A stretch of DNA of 64,000 nt from an uncultured Acidimicrobiales bacterium (GCA_937922785.1 CALAJQ010000009.1:74958-138957), one strand, 5' to 3'. Shown: positions 25,779 through 33,837, counted from the first letter of the stretch. The notes: a model not told the origin generated them from the letters alone. Numbers and translations: made by a program.

Positions 25779-25823
25779 CTCGTTTGGGCCAGCTAAGAAG
25801 TAGGGTCAGGAGTCAACAGGGCG

Positions 25824-26426
25824 ATGGTCGATGAAACGGTCATTCGAGACACAGCTTTGGTTTGCGCGGAGTTTCTACGTGGGTTCACCGACCGGGACTG
25901 GGGCGTCGAGGTGCCCGGCATGGACATGTCGATCGCTGCGGTCGTGGCCCACATCGCAGACGGTTGCCTTTGGTACGCCATTGATTTGTCTGCGGAGGGA
26001 AAGAGTCTGCAAGCTGCCGAGCACGGGGTGAAGGTTGACACGACGAGCACCGACCTGGTCGACACGCTTGAGACCTATGCAAACGTGGTTGCTTCAGTTG
26101 TCGGCGCAGCTTCGAGTTCGGCAAGGGGGTTCCACCCACTGGGCAATGCCGACCGGTCTGGTTTCGCTGCGATGGCGTGCGACGAGATGCTCATTCACAC
26201 CAACGATGCAGCTAGCGGTCTCGGGGTCGATTTCGTTCCGCCTCAAAGGCTTGCAGATCAAGTGCTACGCCGATTGTTCCCGTGGGTCGACCGGTCTGGC
26301 GATTCTTGGAGCGATCTTCTCTGGGCTAACGGGCGGATAGCTCACCAGGGAAAGGACCGGTTGACCAACTGGGCGTGGCATTGCGCCCCGCTTGAAGATT
26401 GGAATGGCGAGATCGCACAACGCTAG
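25824..26426 (+). CDS. DinB-like / maleylpyruvate isomerase N-domain protein
   Basis: 200-aa protein of the DinB/MDMPI four-helix superfamily, whose actinobacterial members are often mycothiol-dependent metalloenzymes. VVAHIADGCLWYA (about 40-52) and MLIHTNDAASGLG (about 130-142) hold the histidines expected of the metal triad. RLFPWVDRSGDSWSDLLWANGRI resembles the C-terminal helix of actinobacterial members. Substrate unknown; detoxification or thiol transfer are family-level possibilities. ATG 25824, 46 bp after the acidic protein gene, same strand. Confidence 0.7.
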   Translation: MVDETVIRDTALVCAEFLRGFTDRDWGVEVPGMDMSIAAVVAHIADGCLWYAIDLSAEGKSLQAAEHGVKVDTTSTDLVDTLETYANVVASVVGAASSSARGFHPLGNADRSGFAAMACDEMLIHTNDAASGLGVDFVPPQRLADQVLRRLFPWVDRSGDSWSDLLWANGRIAHQGKDRLTNWAWHCAPLEDWNGEIAQR

Positions 26427-26449
26427 TCACCTCGAACTCCAGCAAGCCG

Positions 26450-26992
26450 CTAGGTGGTTCGTGTCTCGATCATGTTGTTGGTTGCATCGATCACTGTCTT
26501 GGCCACTTCGTCTGGCGTGGCGTTAGTCGTGTTCACGACAATGTCGGCTGAGCGAACCAGCCAGTCTCGGGCTTGTTGGTATTTGGCAATGTGGTCGAGT
26601 CGCCAGTCTTTTGCCTCGAGCTCGACTTCGTCACTTTCGATTCGACTGCGGAGCTCCTGCTCGTCGCAGTCGAGGACGACGTGAAACACCGGCAGCTCTC
26701 TTTCTTCGAGCCCGGCACGCAGCTCTGCCCAGTAGCTCTCGGAAAGCACAGTCTGCACGGCTACCAACGCGGAACAGTTGCTGAAGCGGAATATCTCGTC
26801 CACCACAGCAGGGACTAACGCCCGCCAAGGGGGTAGGTCTTGAAAGTCGTCGAAGTCGAAGTCTCTCAGATTGCCGGCGAGCAGGTAGCCGACGTGTTCA
26901 GGGTCGAAGCTTCGCCACCCGGGTGTTTCGGCGACGAGCCCAGCAGTCGTAGTTTTCCCGACTCCGAAGGTGCCATTTATCCAAACGATCAC
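26450..26992 (-). CDS. P-loop nucleotide/small-molecule kinase-like protein
   Basis: 180-aa AAA/adenylate-kinase-like protein. The Walker A INGTFGVGKTTTA starts at residue 5, and the DPEHVGYLL segment and the C-terminal VNTTNATPDEVAKTVI pattern resemble small kinases related to gluconate or chloramphenicol kinases and tunicamycin-resistance ATPases. Specific substrate unknown. Codons are richer in G/C-ending choices than the surrounding core genes (by eye), fitting acquired DNA. A truncated frame on the same strand begins 24 bp upstream. Confidence 0.7.
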   Translation of the reverse strand: MIVWINGTFGVGKTTTAGLVAETPGWRSFDPEHVGYLLAGNLRDFDFDDFQDLPPWRALVPAVVDEIFRFSNCSALVAVQTVLSESYWAELRAGLEERELPVFHVVLDCDEQELRSRIESDEVELEAKDWRLDHIAKYQQARDWLVRSADIVVNTTNATPDEVAKTVIDATNNMIETRTT

Positions 26993-27016
26993 GATCTGAT
27001 CCTAGATGTTCTCGGT

Positions 27017-27165
27017 TTATACGAATTCCACCATGCGTTCGGCCAAATCGAACTTGGGTTCAAGTTCCGCCGGTTGCACATAAAAATCACGGAGCAGATC
27101 GCCAAGCTCGGGCTCCGCATTGGCGAATAAGTCAAGGAACGCTTTGCTTGAAGGAACGCGATGGC
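27017..27165 (-). pseudogene. possible C-terminal gene remnant
   Basis: On the - strand, directly upstream of the kinase gene, an open frame encodes a protein-like tail (SSKAFLDLFANAEPELGDLL then RDFYVQPAELEPKFDLAERM) ending 24 bp before the kinase start. It reads like the C-terminus of a longer soluble protein but has no room for an N-terminus, because the opposite strand from 27161 encodes a methyltransferase fragment. Family not recognised. It may be chance coding; the right boundary is approximate. Confidence 0.3.
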
Positions 27166-27373
27166 CACGGACATCAAACCAGTGCTCGGTCGACGCCTGC
27201 ACGAGTTCGACAAGAGCGATCCCTGCGGTGCCCGGATCGCGTTGCGACAGAGCCCGGTCATGTCGATCATCGCTGGGATCGTCCGCTCGGCGAGGGTTCA
27301 ACGAATCCTCGACCTTGGATCAGGGCTCGGGTACTCGACCCTGTGGCTAGCTGACGCTGCTGGCCCCGCTTGA
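27161..27373 (+). pseudogene. truncated SAM-dependent O-methyltransferase
   Basis: A 70-codon frame encodes the start of a class I methyltransferase: RLHEFDKSDPCGARIALRQS, then VQRILDLGSGLGYSTLWLAD, which is motif I (SAM-binding GxGxG) of the caffeoyl-CoA-type O-methyltransferases. It stops at 27373 immediately after this motif, while intact members need about 200 residues. No continuation is found in the other frames before the RidA-like gene. A broken, non-functional gene is the simplest reading. Confidence 0.65.
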
Positions 27374-27447
27374 CAAGTTCACCGCCACACCGCATCGGTT
27401 AGGGTGGCGGCGGCGACAGTCAGCCCCGTACCAGTGGAGGAAACGCA

Positions 27448-27885
27448 ATGGACCGTGTTAACCACCAGCCGCCGGATATGTGGGGCGGACCACCCGGCCA
27501 AGATGGCTTCCCGTTCCATCAAGCCGTTGTCGAACCAGCGGGTCGACGAGTCCACGTCACCGGCCAGGTGGCTTGGGATGCCGACATGAACATCGTGGGT
27601 GGCCACGATCCTGCTGCCCAGACCCATGCGACGCTGGACAATATCGCTCAAGTGCTCGATGGGCTTGGCGGATCACTCGATGACATTGTCAATATGACGA
27701 CGTACTACGTGAACCAAGACGACTACCCCGCCATCACCGAAGTTCGGGCAGCGCGTCTCGCTAACGAATTCGGCCCGGCCACAACCGGCATCCGCGTCGC
27801 TGGCTTGGTCGTGCCCGGGTTGCTCGTCGAGATCGCCGTCATCGCGGTTATTCCTGAAGCTCGATTCCAGGCGCCGGATCGCTAG
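27448..27885 (+). CDS. RidA/YjgF-family protein
   Basis: 145-aa protein with the Rid fold: VHVTGQVAWDADMNIVGG, QTHATLDNIAQVLDGLGGSLDDIVNMTTYYVNQ, and the C-terminal strand LLVEIAVIAVIPEA. Classical RidA uses an arginine in a P-x-R-S/T motif to deaminate reactive enamine/imine intermediates; the matching place here reads PATTGIRVAGL, with Thr at the Arg position and an Arg four residues on. It may therefore belong to an imine-deaminase-inactive Rid subgroup. Preceded by ggagga at 27436-27441. Last gene before the tmRNA region. Confidence 0.82.
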   Translation: MDRVNHQPPDMWGGPPGQDGFPFHQAVVEPAGRRVHVTGQVAWDADMNIVGGHDPAAQTHATLDNIAQVLDGLGGSLDDIVNMTTYYVNQDDYPAITEVRAARLANEFGPATTGIRVAGLVVPGLLVEIAVIAVIPEARFQAPDR

Positions 27886-28254
27886 CCGTCGTTCGAACGT
27901 AATCCCAAAAGGGCCGGTACCTCGTGCTGTCCAGGACTGTTGACAGGCGTAGGCTCCCAGTCCGGATCAAGTTGCACTCTGCGTTATTCGGAAAGCCCAA
28001 AAACCAAACTTGACGAATCGCGCTGGTGCTCCGCCCACCGACCTCACTCGATAATCGCAGCCTCAGAACACTCAGGGCCGCGCCACAGAACCGGCGAAGT
28101 GGAACGCAATTTCTGTTCCGATAGTCGCCCATAATCACGCGGCTTCAACGCTGGATGCCAGCGCGCTGTGAGTTTGAGCGGTTTGGGTTGGTCTTGCCTA
28201 GAACCCTCAACCAGGAATACAACTCAGAGTGATATGGAAACCACAACCAGTGAG
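27886..28254. other. 369-bp gap without a recognised gene
   Basis: Between the RidA-like gene and the 3' end of tmRNA. Both strands have only short frames with unlikely composition. No tRNA, no repeat of the tmRNA 3' end (which would mark an integrated element) and no clear hairpin terminator were found. Probably decayed DNA at the edge of the accessory stretch. Confidence 0.5.
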
Positions 28255-28640
28255 TGGAGCTGGGGGGAATCGAACCCCCGTCCGATGAGGAGTCACCGCC
28301 CTCGCTACGACCATTCCCGAGGTTCGAGCTTATGGCTGCTCATGGGCCGGGTCCCGGGGAACTAGGTTCCCTGCCACCTAGTCTTTCCGAGGCGTCAGCG
28401 GTCTTTGCCAGCTGTCAGTGTTCTCTCACACCGTCCACCACTGCTTCTGTTACCGGGCTGCAGTGATCAGGCCCTGCGTGGCCTCGCGGCTCGCAATTTT
28501 CCTCTAGTACCTAATTAAAATTAGGCGGCTAGAGCGAAGTCAGCTTTGTTGCCATCTTCGTTGATGCCCTGTTTAGCGAGTCTGAGCAACTCGGGTCGCA
28601 CGGACGACTTCCCGTCTCAACGTCGAAACCGATCAGCCCC
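28255..28640 (-). ncRNA. ssrA: transfer-messenger RNA (tmRNA)
   Basis: On the - strand the RNA begins GGGGCTGATCGGTTTCGACG (from 28640) and ends in a tRNA-like T-arm, GGGGGTTCGATTCCCCCC, and acceptor CAGCTCC plus A (28255). The 5' GGGGCTG pairs with the 3' CAGCTCC including one G-U pair. CCA is not encoded. Length of 386 nt is normal. The tag frame lies at 28577-28521: reading from an Ala codon it gives AKQGINEDGNKADFALAA and TAA, ending in the degradation signal ALAA. The resume codon is inferred from the frame and could be placed differently. Works with SmpB, encoded 124 bp upstream on the same strand. Confidence 0.95.
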
Positions 28641-28649
28641 GTGTTGGAC

Positions 28650-28672
28650 AGTTAGAAACTGTGCATCTAACT
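28650..28672 (-). promoter_or_regulatory. inverted repeat in the ssrA promoter region
   Basis: agttaga at 28650-28656 and tctaact at 28666-28672 are exact inverted 7-mers spaced by 9 bp, lying 10 to 32 bp upstream of the tmRNA 5' end, where the -10 element should be. It could be a regulator site or simply an accidental palindrome in AT-rich promoter DNA. Confidence 0.3.
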
Positions 28673-28764
28673 ATTCAGTTTTGTGTGTTACTACATGCCA
28701 GCAATCAAGCCGGCCGCTGGCCAAATAGGGCCAGTCCGGTAGTGTATCTGACCAGGGCTTCGCC

Positions 28765-29241
28765 TTAGCGTCGGTTTCTTTCAGCCAAGTCTCGACGGGC
28801 GTCGCGATCTGCGTCACGTTTTGCAATCATTTGGCGCTTGTCCACTGTTTTTCGCCCTCGCCCGACTCCAATTTCGAGCTTGGCCCGGCCCTCTTTAAAG
28901 TAGATCGACATGGGAACAAGGCTGACTTGTTCGATATTGACTGTTTGTTCTAGGCGATCCAACTCATAGCGGTGCATTAGCAACTTGCGGGTTCGCTCTC
29001 GGTCAACCATTCCTTGGGTTCCAGAACGCGAATAAGGGGAAATGTGAAGTCCGACCACATACAGTTGACCGTCTTCAAACCGGGCATAGGTGTCTGCTAG
29101 CTGGACTTTTGACTCCCTGAGGGCCTTAACTTCGGAACCTCGAAGCACCATCCCTGCCTCGATGGTTTCGGTGATGTCATAGTCACGCCGGGCTTTGCGG
29201 TTAGTAGCCACCATCTTGATGCCTGTTGCTGATTTGGCCAT
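28765..29241 (-). CDS. smpB: SsrA-binding protein SmpB
   Basis: 158-aa partner of tmRNA in rescuing stalled ribosomes. NRKARRDYDITETIEAGMVL and GSEVKALRESKVQLADTYARF form the OB-fold core, HISPYSRSGTQGMVDRERTRKLLMH the conserved centre, and a basic C-terminal tail (GRKTVDKRQMIAKRDADRDARRDLAERNRR, split here) enters the mRNA channel. Encoded immediately upstream of ssrA on the - strand, as in many bacteria. Confidence 0.96.
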   Translation of the reverse strand: MAKSATGIKMVATNRKARRDYDITETIEAGMVLRGSEVKALRESKVQLADTYARFEDGQLYVVGLHISPYSRSGTQGMVDRERTRKLLMHRYELDRLEQTVNIEQVSLVPMSIYFKEGRAKLEIGVGRGRKTVDKRQMIAKRDADRDARRDLAERNRR

Positions 29242-29329
29242 TATTTAAGGTTATCTGGGAACACAGGAGCAGGGGTTGGCGTTTCCTATGATGTAAGTTC
29301 GGTTTAGAACCCCAGGAGGTTGCCGAAAT

Positions 29330-30034
29330 ATGGCATATTCACAAACCCAGACCATGAACCCGGTCATCAACGAGCTAGAGGATGTTCGTGCTGACTTTGT
29401 AGTCAAGGTCTACCAGCACGTGTTGCTAGCAGTGGGCGCATTTGTTGCGTTCGAAACGATTCTTTTCATGACAGGAATCGCCGAAGCATTCGGTGAGTTC
29501 GTATTCGGCGGCGGAGGCATAACCTGGCTGCTGATTCTTGGCGGCTTTATGGTCGGCCAGTTCATCGTTAGCCAGTCGGTATCGAACATGGACAACCCAA
29601 GCGTTCAGTACGGCGGCCTCTTCGGATCAGCTGCGCTGTACTCGGTCCTGTTTGCTCCCATGCTCTGGTACGCCTTCCGAGACGGATCACAGAACGTCGT
29701 GATGGCAGCGGTCGTAACCGCCGCCGGTTTCGCCGGCCTGACGGTGATCGGCTTTGTCACCCGCCGCGACCTCAGCTTCATGCGGCCACTAATCATGTGG
29801 GCCAGCTTTGCGGCCATGGGCGCAATTGTGATCTCACTGTTCACTAGTGCTCAGCTTGGTGTTTGGTTCAGCGTTGCGATGATCGCTCTTTCGGGCGCTT
29901 CGATTCTTTACCAGACACAGAACATCGTGCGCCGCTACCCAGCTTGGGCCCACGTTGCTGCGGCTGTCGGCCTGTTCAGTTCACTAATGACGATGTTCTA
30001 CTACGTGCTTCGCCTGTTCATGAACCGCAACTAG
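29330..30034 (+). CDS. Bax inhibitor-1 / YccA family membrane protein
   Basis: 234-aa protein with seven hydrophobic spans of the BI-1/TMBIM family. NELEDVRADFVVKVYQHVLLAVGAFVAFE opens the fold, and the middle spans and LYQTQNIVRRYPAWAHVAAAVGLF near the C-terminus follow bacterial YccA/YetJ members, which are pH-sensitive calcium leak channels or modulators of FtsH in studied cases. aggagg at 29314-29319 gives a strong ribosome-binding site, spacing 10. Transcribed away from smpB; ends in a nested hairpin region shared with the next convergent gene. Confidence 0.9.
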   Translation: MAYSQTQTMNPVINELEDVRADFVVKVYQHVLLAVGAFVAFETILFMTGIAEAFGEFVFGGGGITWLLILGGFMVGQFIVSQSVSNMDNPSVQYGGLFGSAALYSVLFAPMLWYAFRDGSQNVVMAAVVTAAGFAGLTVIGFVTRRDLSFMRPLIMWASFAAMGAIVISLFTSAQLGVWFSVAMIALSGASILYQTQNIVRRYPAWAHVAAAVGLFSSLMTMFYYVLRLFMNRN

Positions 30035-30045
30035 ACAAATATTCT

Positions 30046-30162
30046 GGCCGCATAAAGCGTCGCCAAACGGAACTCTGGCCGCATAGCCCGTCATAAACGA
30101 CGGGGTGTGCGGCCAAAACCGTTTTGAGGGTCGAGGTATGCGGCCAAAACCTTTTTGAGGGT
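30046..30162. terminator. nested inverted and direct repeats, bidirectional terminator-like
   Basis: Inner hairpin: ggccgca (30077-30083) and tgcggcc (30108-30114) enclose cccgtc (30087-30092) and gacggg (30099-30104), with a 6-nt loop. Outer pair: ggccgcata (30046-30054) and tatgcggcc (30137-30145). The right arms are parts of a 24-bp direct repeat (30108-30131 and 30139-30162) with one mismatch. It lies between convergent genes and could terminate both. Confidence 0.6.
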
Positions 30163-30173
30163 TGGGCTCCGGG

Positions 30174-31379
30174 TTAGCTCTGGCCGAAGGCGATTGCCTC
30201 ATCCCACGAAGCTTCGTCGGCAAGCAACCTCCGAAACTGCATCACATGACGGGGCCGGTTCATGCCAAAGACTCCGGTCAACTTGTTGTCTCTGCCGAAG
30301 ATGGCGGCGAAACGGCGCTCTTCGATACTGCCGTCCACAATCATCATCTCGTCGCCTGGTTTGGTGCGTCCGGCTAGCTGAATCTTTCGGTCGTACTGGT
30401 CGCTCCAGAACCATGGGATCGGGGCAAACGGTTCTGGGGTCTCTGCAGCGACCAGGCGCTTCGCTGCGTAGGTTCCCTGGTCAATTGCGTTGTCCCAGTG
30501 CTCAACGCGCATCAGCTCGCCGAAGCGCTGGTTGGGCCAACGGGCCACATCTCCAGCGGCGGCAATACCCGGCGCAGCCAGACAGGTCTGGTCACAAACC
30601 ACGCCATTGTCTAGTTCAAGACCGGACCCTTCAAGCCATTCGGTATTAGGGATGGCTCCGATTCCAACCACAACAACTTCACACTCAATGGTTGATCCGT
30701 CGTCAAGAATCACACCGGTTACGCGGTCGCTGCCCAGGATGTCTGAAACTCCTACGTTTAGTCTCAGATCAACTCCGTGCTCGCGGTGAACTTCACCACA
30801 GACCAAGCCGATCTCAACACCGAGGCCCCGGATCATTGGCGCTTCAGCTGGGTCGATCATGGTGACCTCGAGTCCCCGCTGGCGAGCGGTTGCGGCCACC
30901 TCGGCTCCAATAAAGCCAGCGCCCACAATAACCACGCGGTTTGGTCCTGCCGCTAAATCGGCCTCCAGACCGATTGCGTCATCAAGAGTCCTCAACACAT
31001 GCAAACCCGGTCGGTCTGCCACACCTAGTTTGCGAGCCCGAGCACCCGTGGCTATCAGCACAGCGTCAGAACTAACGGTGGTTCCGTTTTCAAGAGTCAC
31101 GCTACGTTCGGCAACGTCCAATCCAGTTGCCCTAGTTCCCAGATGAAGGTCAAGTTCAAGCGCGTCGAATTTGTCCGGCGCGCTAAGGCTGATCCGCTCG
31201 TGGTCCCACTCGCCAGCTAGGAACTGTTTCGATAGCGGGGGCCGGTCATATGGAAGGTGCGGCTCGGCCCCGATCAACGAGATACGGCCGTCAAACTCAG
31301 AGCGTCGGAGTGACTCGGCTGCTCTAAGACCGGCCAAGGATGCGCCGACGATTGTAAGTGACCTAACTGGCGCGCTCAC
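30174..31379 (-). CDS. ferredoxin reductase, FAD/NAD(P)H type
   Basis: 401-aa FAD-dependent pyridine nucleotide-disulfide-fold reductase. LTIVGASLAGLRAAESLR is the FAD dinucleotide motif, PYDRPPLSKQFL the class signature, VVIVGAGFIGAEVAATARQRG the NAD(P)H motif, IAAAGDVARWPN the second FAD contact, and residues 320-401 form the reductase C-terminal domain. It matches rhodocoxin/putidaredoxin reductases feeding P450 or Rieske oxygenases. It overlaps the ferredoxin gene by 4 bp (ATGA), so the two are a functional pair. No oxygenase is next to them. Confidence 0.9.
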   Translation of the reverse strand: MSAPVRSLTIVGASLAGLRAAESLRRSEFDGRISLIGAEPHLPYDRPPLSKQFLAGEWDHERISLSAPDKFDALELDLHLGTRATGLDVAERSVTLENGTTVSSDAVLIATGARARKLGVADRPGLHVLRTLDDAIGLEADLAAGPNRVVIVGAGFIGAEVAATARQRGLEVTMIDPAEAPMIRGLGVEIGLVCGEVHREHGVDLRLNVGVSDILGSDRVTGVILDDGSTIECEVVVVGIGAIPNTEWLEGSGLELDNGVVCDQTCLAAPGIAAAGDVARWPNQRFGELMRVEHWDNAIDQGTYAAKRLVAAETPEPFAPIPWFWSDQYDRKIQLAGRTKPGDEMMIVDGSIEERRFAAIFGRDNKLTGVFGMNRPRHVMQFRRLLADEASWDEAIAFGQS

Positions 31380-31603
31380 CCTTCAGATGGCAGATCAACC
31401 AGGCTAATTGCCTGCTTGGGGCAGCGTGAGACAGCGTCTTCAACTGTCGCTCGCTGTTCAGCGCTTGGGGTCTCGTTTAACACATAGAGGAAGTCGTCAT
31501 CGCGGACTTCAAATACCTCAGGTGCAATGTCCATGCAGATTGCATTGCTTTCGCAAAGGTCGAAGTTGACCTCCACCTTGTATCCGGCTGATTCGTTGCT
31601 CAC
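31376..31603 (-). CDS. [3Fe-4S]-type ferredoxin
   Basis: 75-aa single-cluster ferredoxin. CESNAICMDIAPEVFEV gives C-x5-C with Ala-Ile between, and CPKQAISL supplies the last Cys before Pro, so three ligands are visible with a non-Cys residue at the place of the second ligand, the pattern of [3Fe-4S] ferredoxins that serve cytochromes P450 in actinobacteria. Acidic overall. It overlaps the reductase gene downstream by 4 bp. Confidence 0.9.
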   Translation of the reverse strand: MSNESAGYKVEVNFDLCESNAICMDIAPEVFEVRDDDFLYVLNETPSAEQRATVEDAVSRCPKQAISLVDLPSEG

Positions 31604-31695
31604 TTAACTCTCCTGATTTTGTGCCCACGCATGTGCTTCGGCGACCCATTCTGACCCAACTTTTCCTCCGATGCCACACGCCATAGCCTCGGCGT

Positions 31696-32991
31696 GTGAG
31701 AGTTACCGCCGACATTGTCCTCGAAGTGACCCAGACCGCCGTCGTCGCCCATTCCGATGGCGTGGTTGACTTCGAAGGCGGGAAAGTCACATGGGTTGGC
31801 CCGGCGGCCGATGCGGACCCGGCCGGTGAATCGGAGAGTCGGCACTTAGGTGGCCTGATAATGCCCGGGCTTGTTAACGCTCACGCTCACACCCCGATGA
31901 CCCTGCTCCGCTCGGTTGGCGACGGCTTAGATCTGCATCGTTGGCTAACCGAAGCCATCTGGCCGTTAGAACGCCAAATGACTGTCGACGATGTCTATTG
32001 GGGAATGATGTTGGGATCGTCTGAGATGTTGCTCAGCGGAGTTACTACTTCTCATGAGATGTACTTGTTTGATGGGGCGCTGATAAGCGCAGCCAACGAC
32101 ACTGGCGCCCGGCTCGTCGCCACTCCCGGCGTAGTGCAGGCGCTCCACGGTTCTGGCATCGATCGGCGCATCAGTGAAATTTCGGATCTGCACAAGGCCC
32201 ACAACGACCCTACGGGCCGGATTTCGGTTGGCTTTGGCCCGCACTCACCGTATGACTTGGAGCCTTCGCAAGTGGCCGAACTGGCCGATCAGGCCAAGGC
32301 GTTAGACGCGGTCTTGCATGTTCATCTTGAAGAGACTGAGTCTGAACGTAATCAGATTCTGAGCCAACACAACAAGACTGCAACCCAACTCTTAGCCGAC
32401 GTCGGAGCACTCGAGGCCCGGGTGGTGGCAGCCCATGGCGTGTGGCTGGATGAGAACGACATGAAGCTGCTGGGTCACGCCAATGCCTCTGTTGCCCATT
32501 GCCCGCAAAGCAACCTGAAGCTTGGTTCTGGTTTTGCCGATATCGCAGGGATGGCAGCGGCGGGCATCAACGTTTGCATCGGCACTGACGGGCCAGCTAG
32601 CAACGACAACCTGGATCTATGGGACGAATTGACGTTGGCGCCGACGCTAGCGCGTGGGTTAAGGCGTAATCCAGCAGCAGTTGGCACAACCGAGGCGGTC
32701 CTCATGGCAACAACAAATGGCGGCGCAGCACTTGGTCAACCCGACGTCGGTACCTTGACCGCAGGGTCACGGGCTGACCTCATTCGGCTGTCGTTAGACC
32801 ATCCCAAGTTTTGGCCAGGCGTAGATGCAGATTCAGTGATCAGCCATTTGGTATTTGGCGCAAGCGGGTATGACGTTACCGATGTCTGGGTTAACGGAAA
32901 GCAGGTGGTTAGCGGATCACAGCTGACCACGGTTGATCTCGACCAGGTAAAGTCTGAGGCCCGCAGCCGAGCGCAAAGGCTTCGGCTTTAG
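31696..32991 (+). CDS. mtaD: amidohydrolase, MTA/SAH deaminase type
   Basis: 431-aa metal-dependent amidohydrolase. IMPGLVNAHAHTP gives the first HxH pair (H63, H65), VLHVHLEETESE the third ligand, AHGVWLDENDMKLLG the fourth and GTDGPASNDNLDLWDEL the catalytic Asp with the substrate-site NN typical of 5-methylthioadenosine / S-adenosylhomocysteine deaminases. It would turn SAH or MTA into inosyl products, a side route to AhcY. GTG start at 31696, divergent from the ferredoxin gene across 92 bp. Annotation as the SAH/MTA class is by motif; guanine or other deaminases are less likely. Confidence 0.82.
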   Translation: MRVTADIVLEVTQTAVVAHSDGVVDFEGGKVTWVGPAADADPAGESESRHLGGLIMPGLVNAHAHTPMTLLRSVGDGLDLHRWLTEAIWPLERQMTVDDVYWGMMLGSSEMLLSGVTTSHEMYLFDGALISAANDTGARLVATPGVVQALHGSGIDRRISEISDLHKAHNDPTGRISVGFGPHSPYDLEPSQVAELADQAKALDAVLHVHLEETESERNQILSQHNKTATQLLADVGALEARVVAAHGVWLDENDMKLLGHANASVAHCPQSNLKLGSGFADIAGMAAAGINVCIGTDGPASNDNLDLWDELTLAPTLARGLRRNPAAVGTTEAVLMATTNGGAALGQPDVGTLTAGSRADLIRLSLDHPKFWPGVDADSVISHLVFGASGYDVTDVWVNGKQVVSGSQLTTVDLDQVKSEARSRAQRLRL

Positions 32992-33011
32992 TTGGTGCTG
33001 GGCCGAGACCT

Positions 33012-33692
33012 CTAGGGCAGTCTGATGTTGGTGGCTGGCTCGGGGTCTGACTTGTAGTCAGTGAACTTCTCTAGCACTGCAGCCATTTGATCTGATGAAA
33101 GCAGCACCGGTTCTCCGATTGTTCGGGCTCGGAGGTATTGCTCACACAATGATTCAACTTCGATCGCCAACGCCAGAGCGGCTTCTACAGTCTCACCAAT
33201 TGCGATCTGCCCGTGGTTTGCCAACAGGACGGCCTTACGGCCAACAAGTCCGTCAATTACGTTCGAGGCAAGCTCGGGTGTTCCGAACGTTGCATAATCA
33301 GCACATCGAATTGTGTCGCCGCCGGCCATTGCCACCATGTAGTGAAACGGTGGAACTCCCATTCTCAAAGTAGCCAACGCGGTTGCGGCAGGGGAGTGCA
33401 GATGGATAACTGCCTTGGCATCGGGGCGGGCAGCGAAGATGGCGTGATGGAAGTGCCACTCAGAGCTTGGTCGCCTGGACCCGTAGGGCTGACCTTCTGA
33501 GCCGACGTAGACAATATCGCCCGGTGTCATCGAGGTGTAGGGCATCGCCGAAGGAGTAATGAGCATGCCTTCGTCCCAACGAACGCTGGCGTTTCCTGAC
33601 GTACCCTGGTTGATTCCGGAGCGGTTCGCTTCCAGGCAGGCTCTAATCAGAGATTGGCGATATTCACGTTCTTTCGGGCGAATTACGTTCAT
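33012..33692 (-). CDS. class II aldolase/adducin family protein
   Basis: 226-aa zinc aldolase/epimerase-fold protein. GINQGTSGNASVRWDEGMLITPSAMPY is the phosphate-binding region, SSEWHFHHAIF the catalytic Glu area, HLHSPAATALA and LLANHGQIAIG the zinc-binding histidines. Family members act on fuculose-1-P, ribulose-5-P or methylthioribulose-1-P; the last would fit the neighbouring MTA deaminase but is not shown. ATG 33692 is preferred; a GTG at 33743 would add 17 residues. Ends 21 bp from the convergent deaminase gene. Confidence 0.82.
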   Translation of the reverse strand: MNVIRPKEREYRQSLIRACLEANRSGINQGTSGNASVRWDEGMLITPSAMPYTSMTPGDIVYVGSEGQPYGSRRPSSEWHFHHAIFAARPDAKAVIHLHSPAATALATLRMGVPPFHYMVAMAGGDTIRCADYATFGTPELASNVIDGLVGRKAVLLANHGQIAIGETVEAALALAIEVESLCEQYLRARTIGEPVLLSSDQMAAVLEKFTDYKSDPEPATNIRLP

Positions 33693-33837
33693 TTTTTGCT
33701 TCACTTTCTGGCCTGGCGGGAGGGCTTGTGTGGCGAAGGTCACAGTAGTCGGACCCTAGCTCTTGGTGGTGCCACTCGGATAGATCAGACCTACCCATAG
33801 AATCAGTTTTCAAGCAGTGCTGAGACTGGAAAGGTCA

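Noticed and set aside
28255-28340. Integration site (att) at the ssrA 3' end
   Set aside because: No second copy of the tmRNA end was found in the window and no integrase gene is present.
30155-30649. 164-codon + strand frame opposite ferredoxin reductase
   Set aside because: Arg/Cys-rich shadow of the reductase gene on the other strand.
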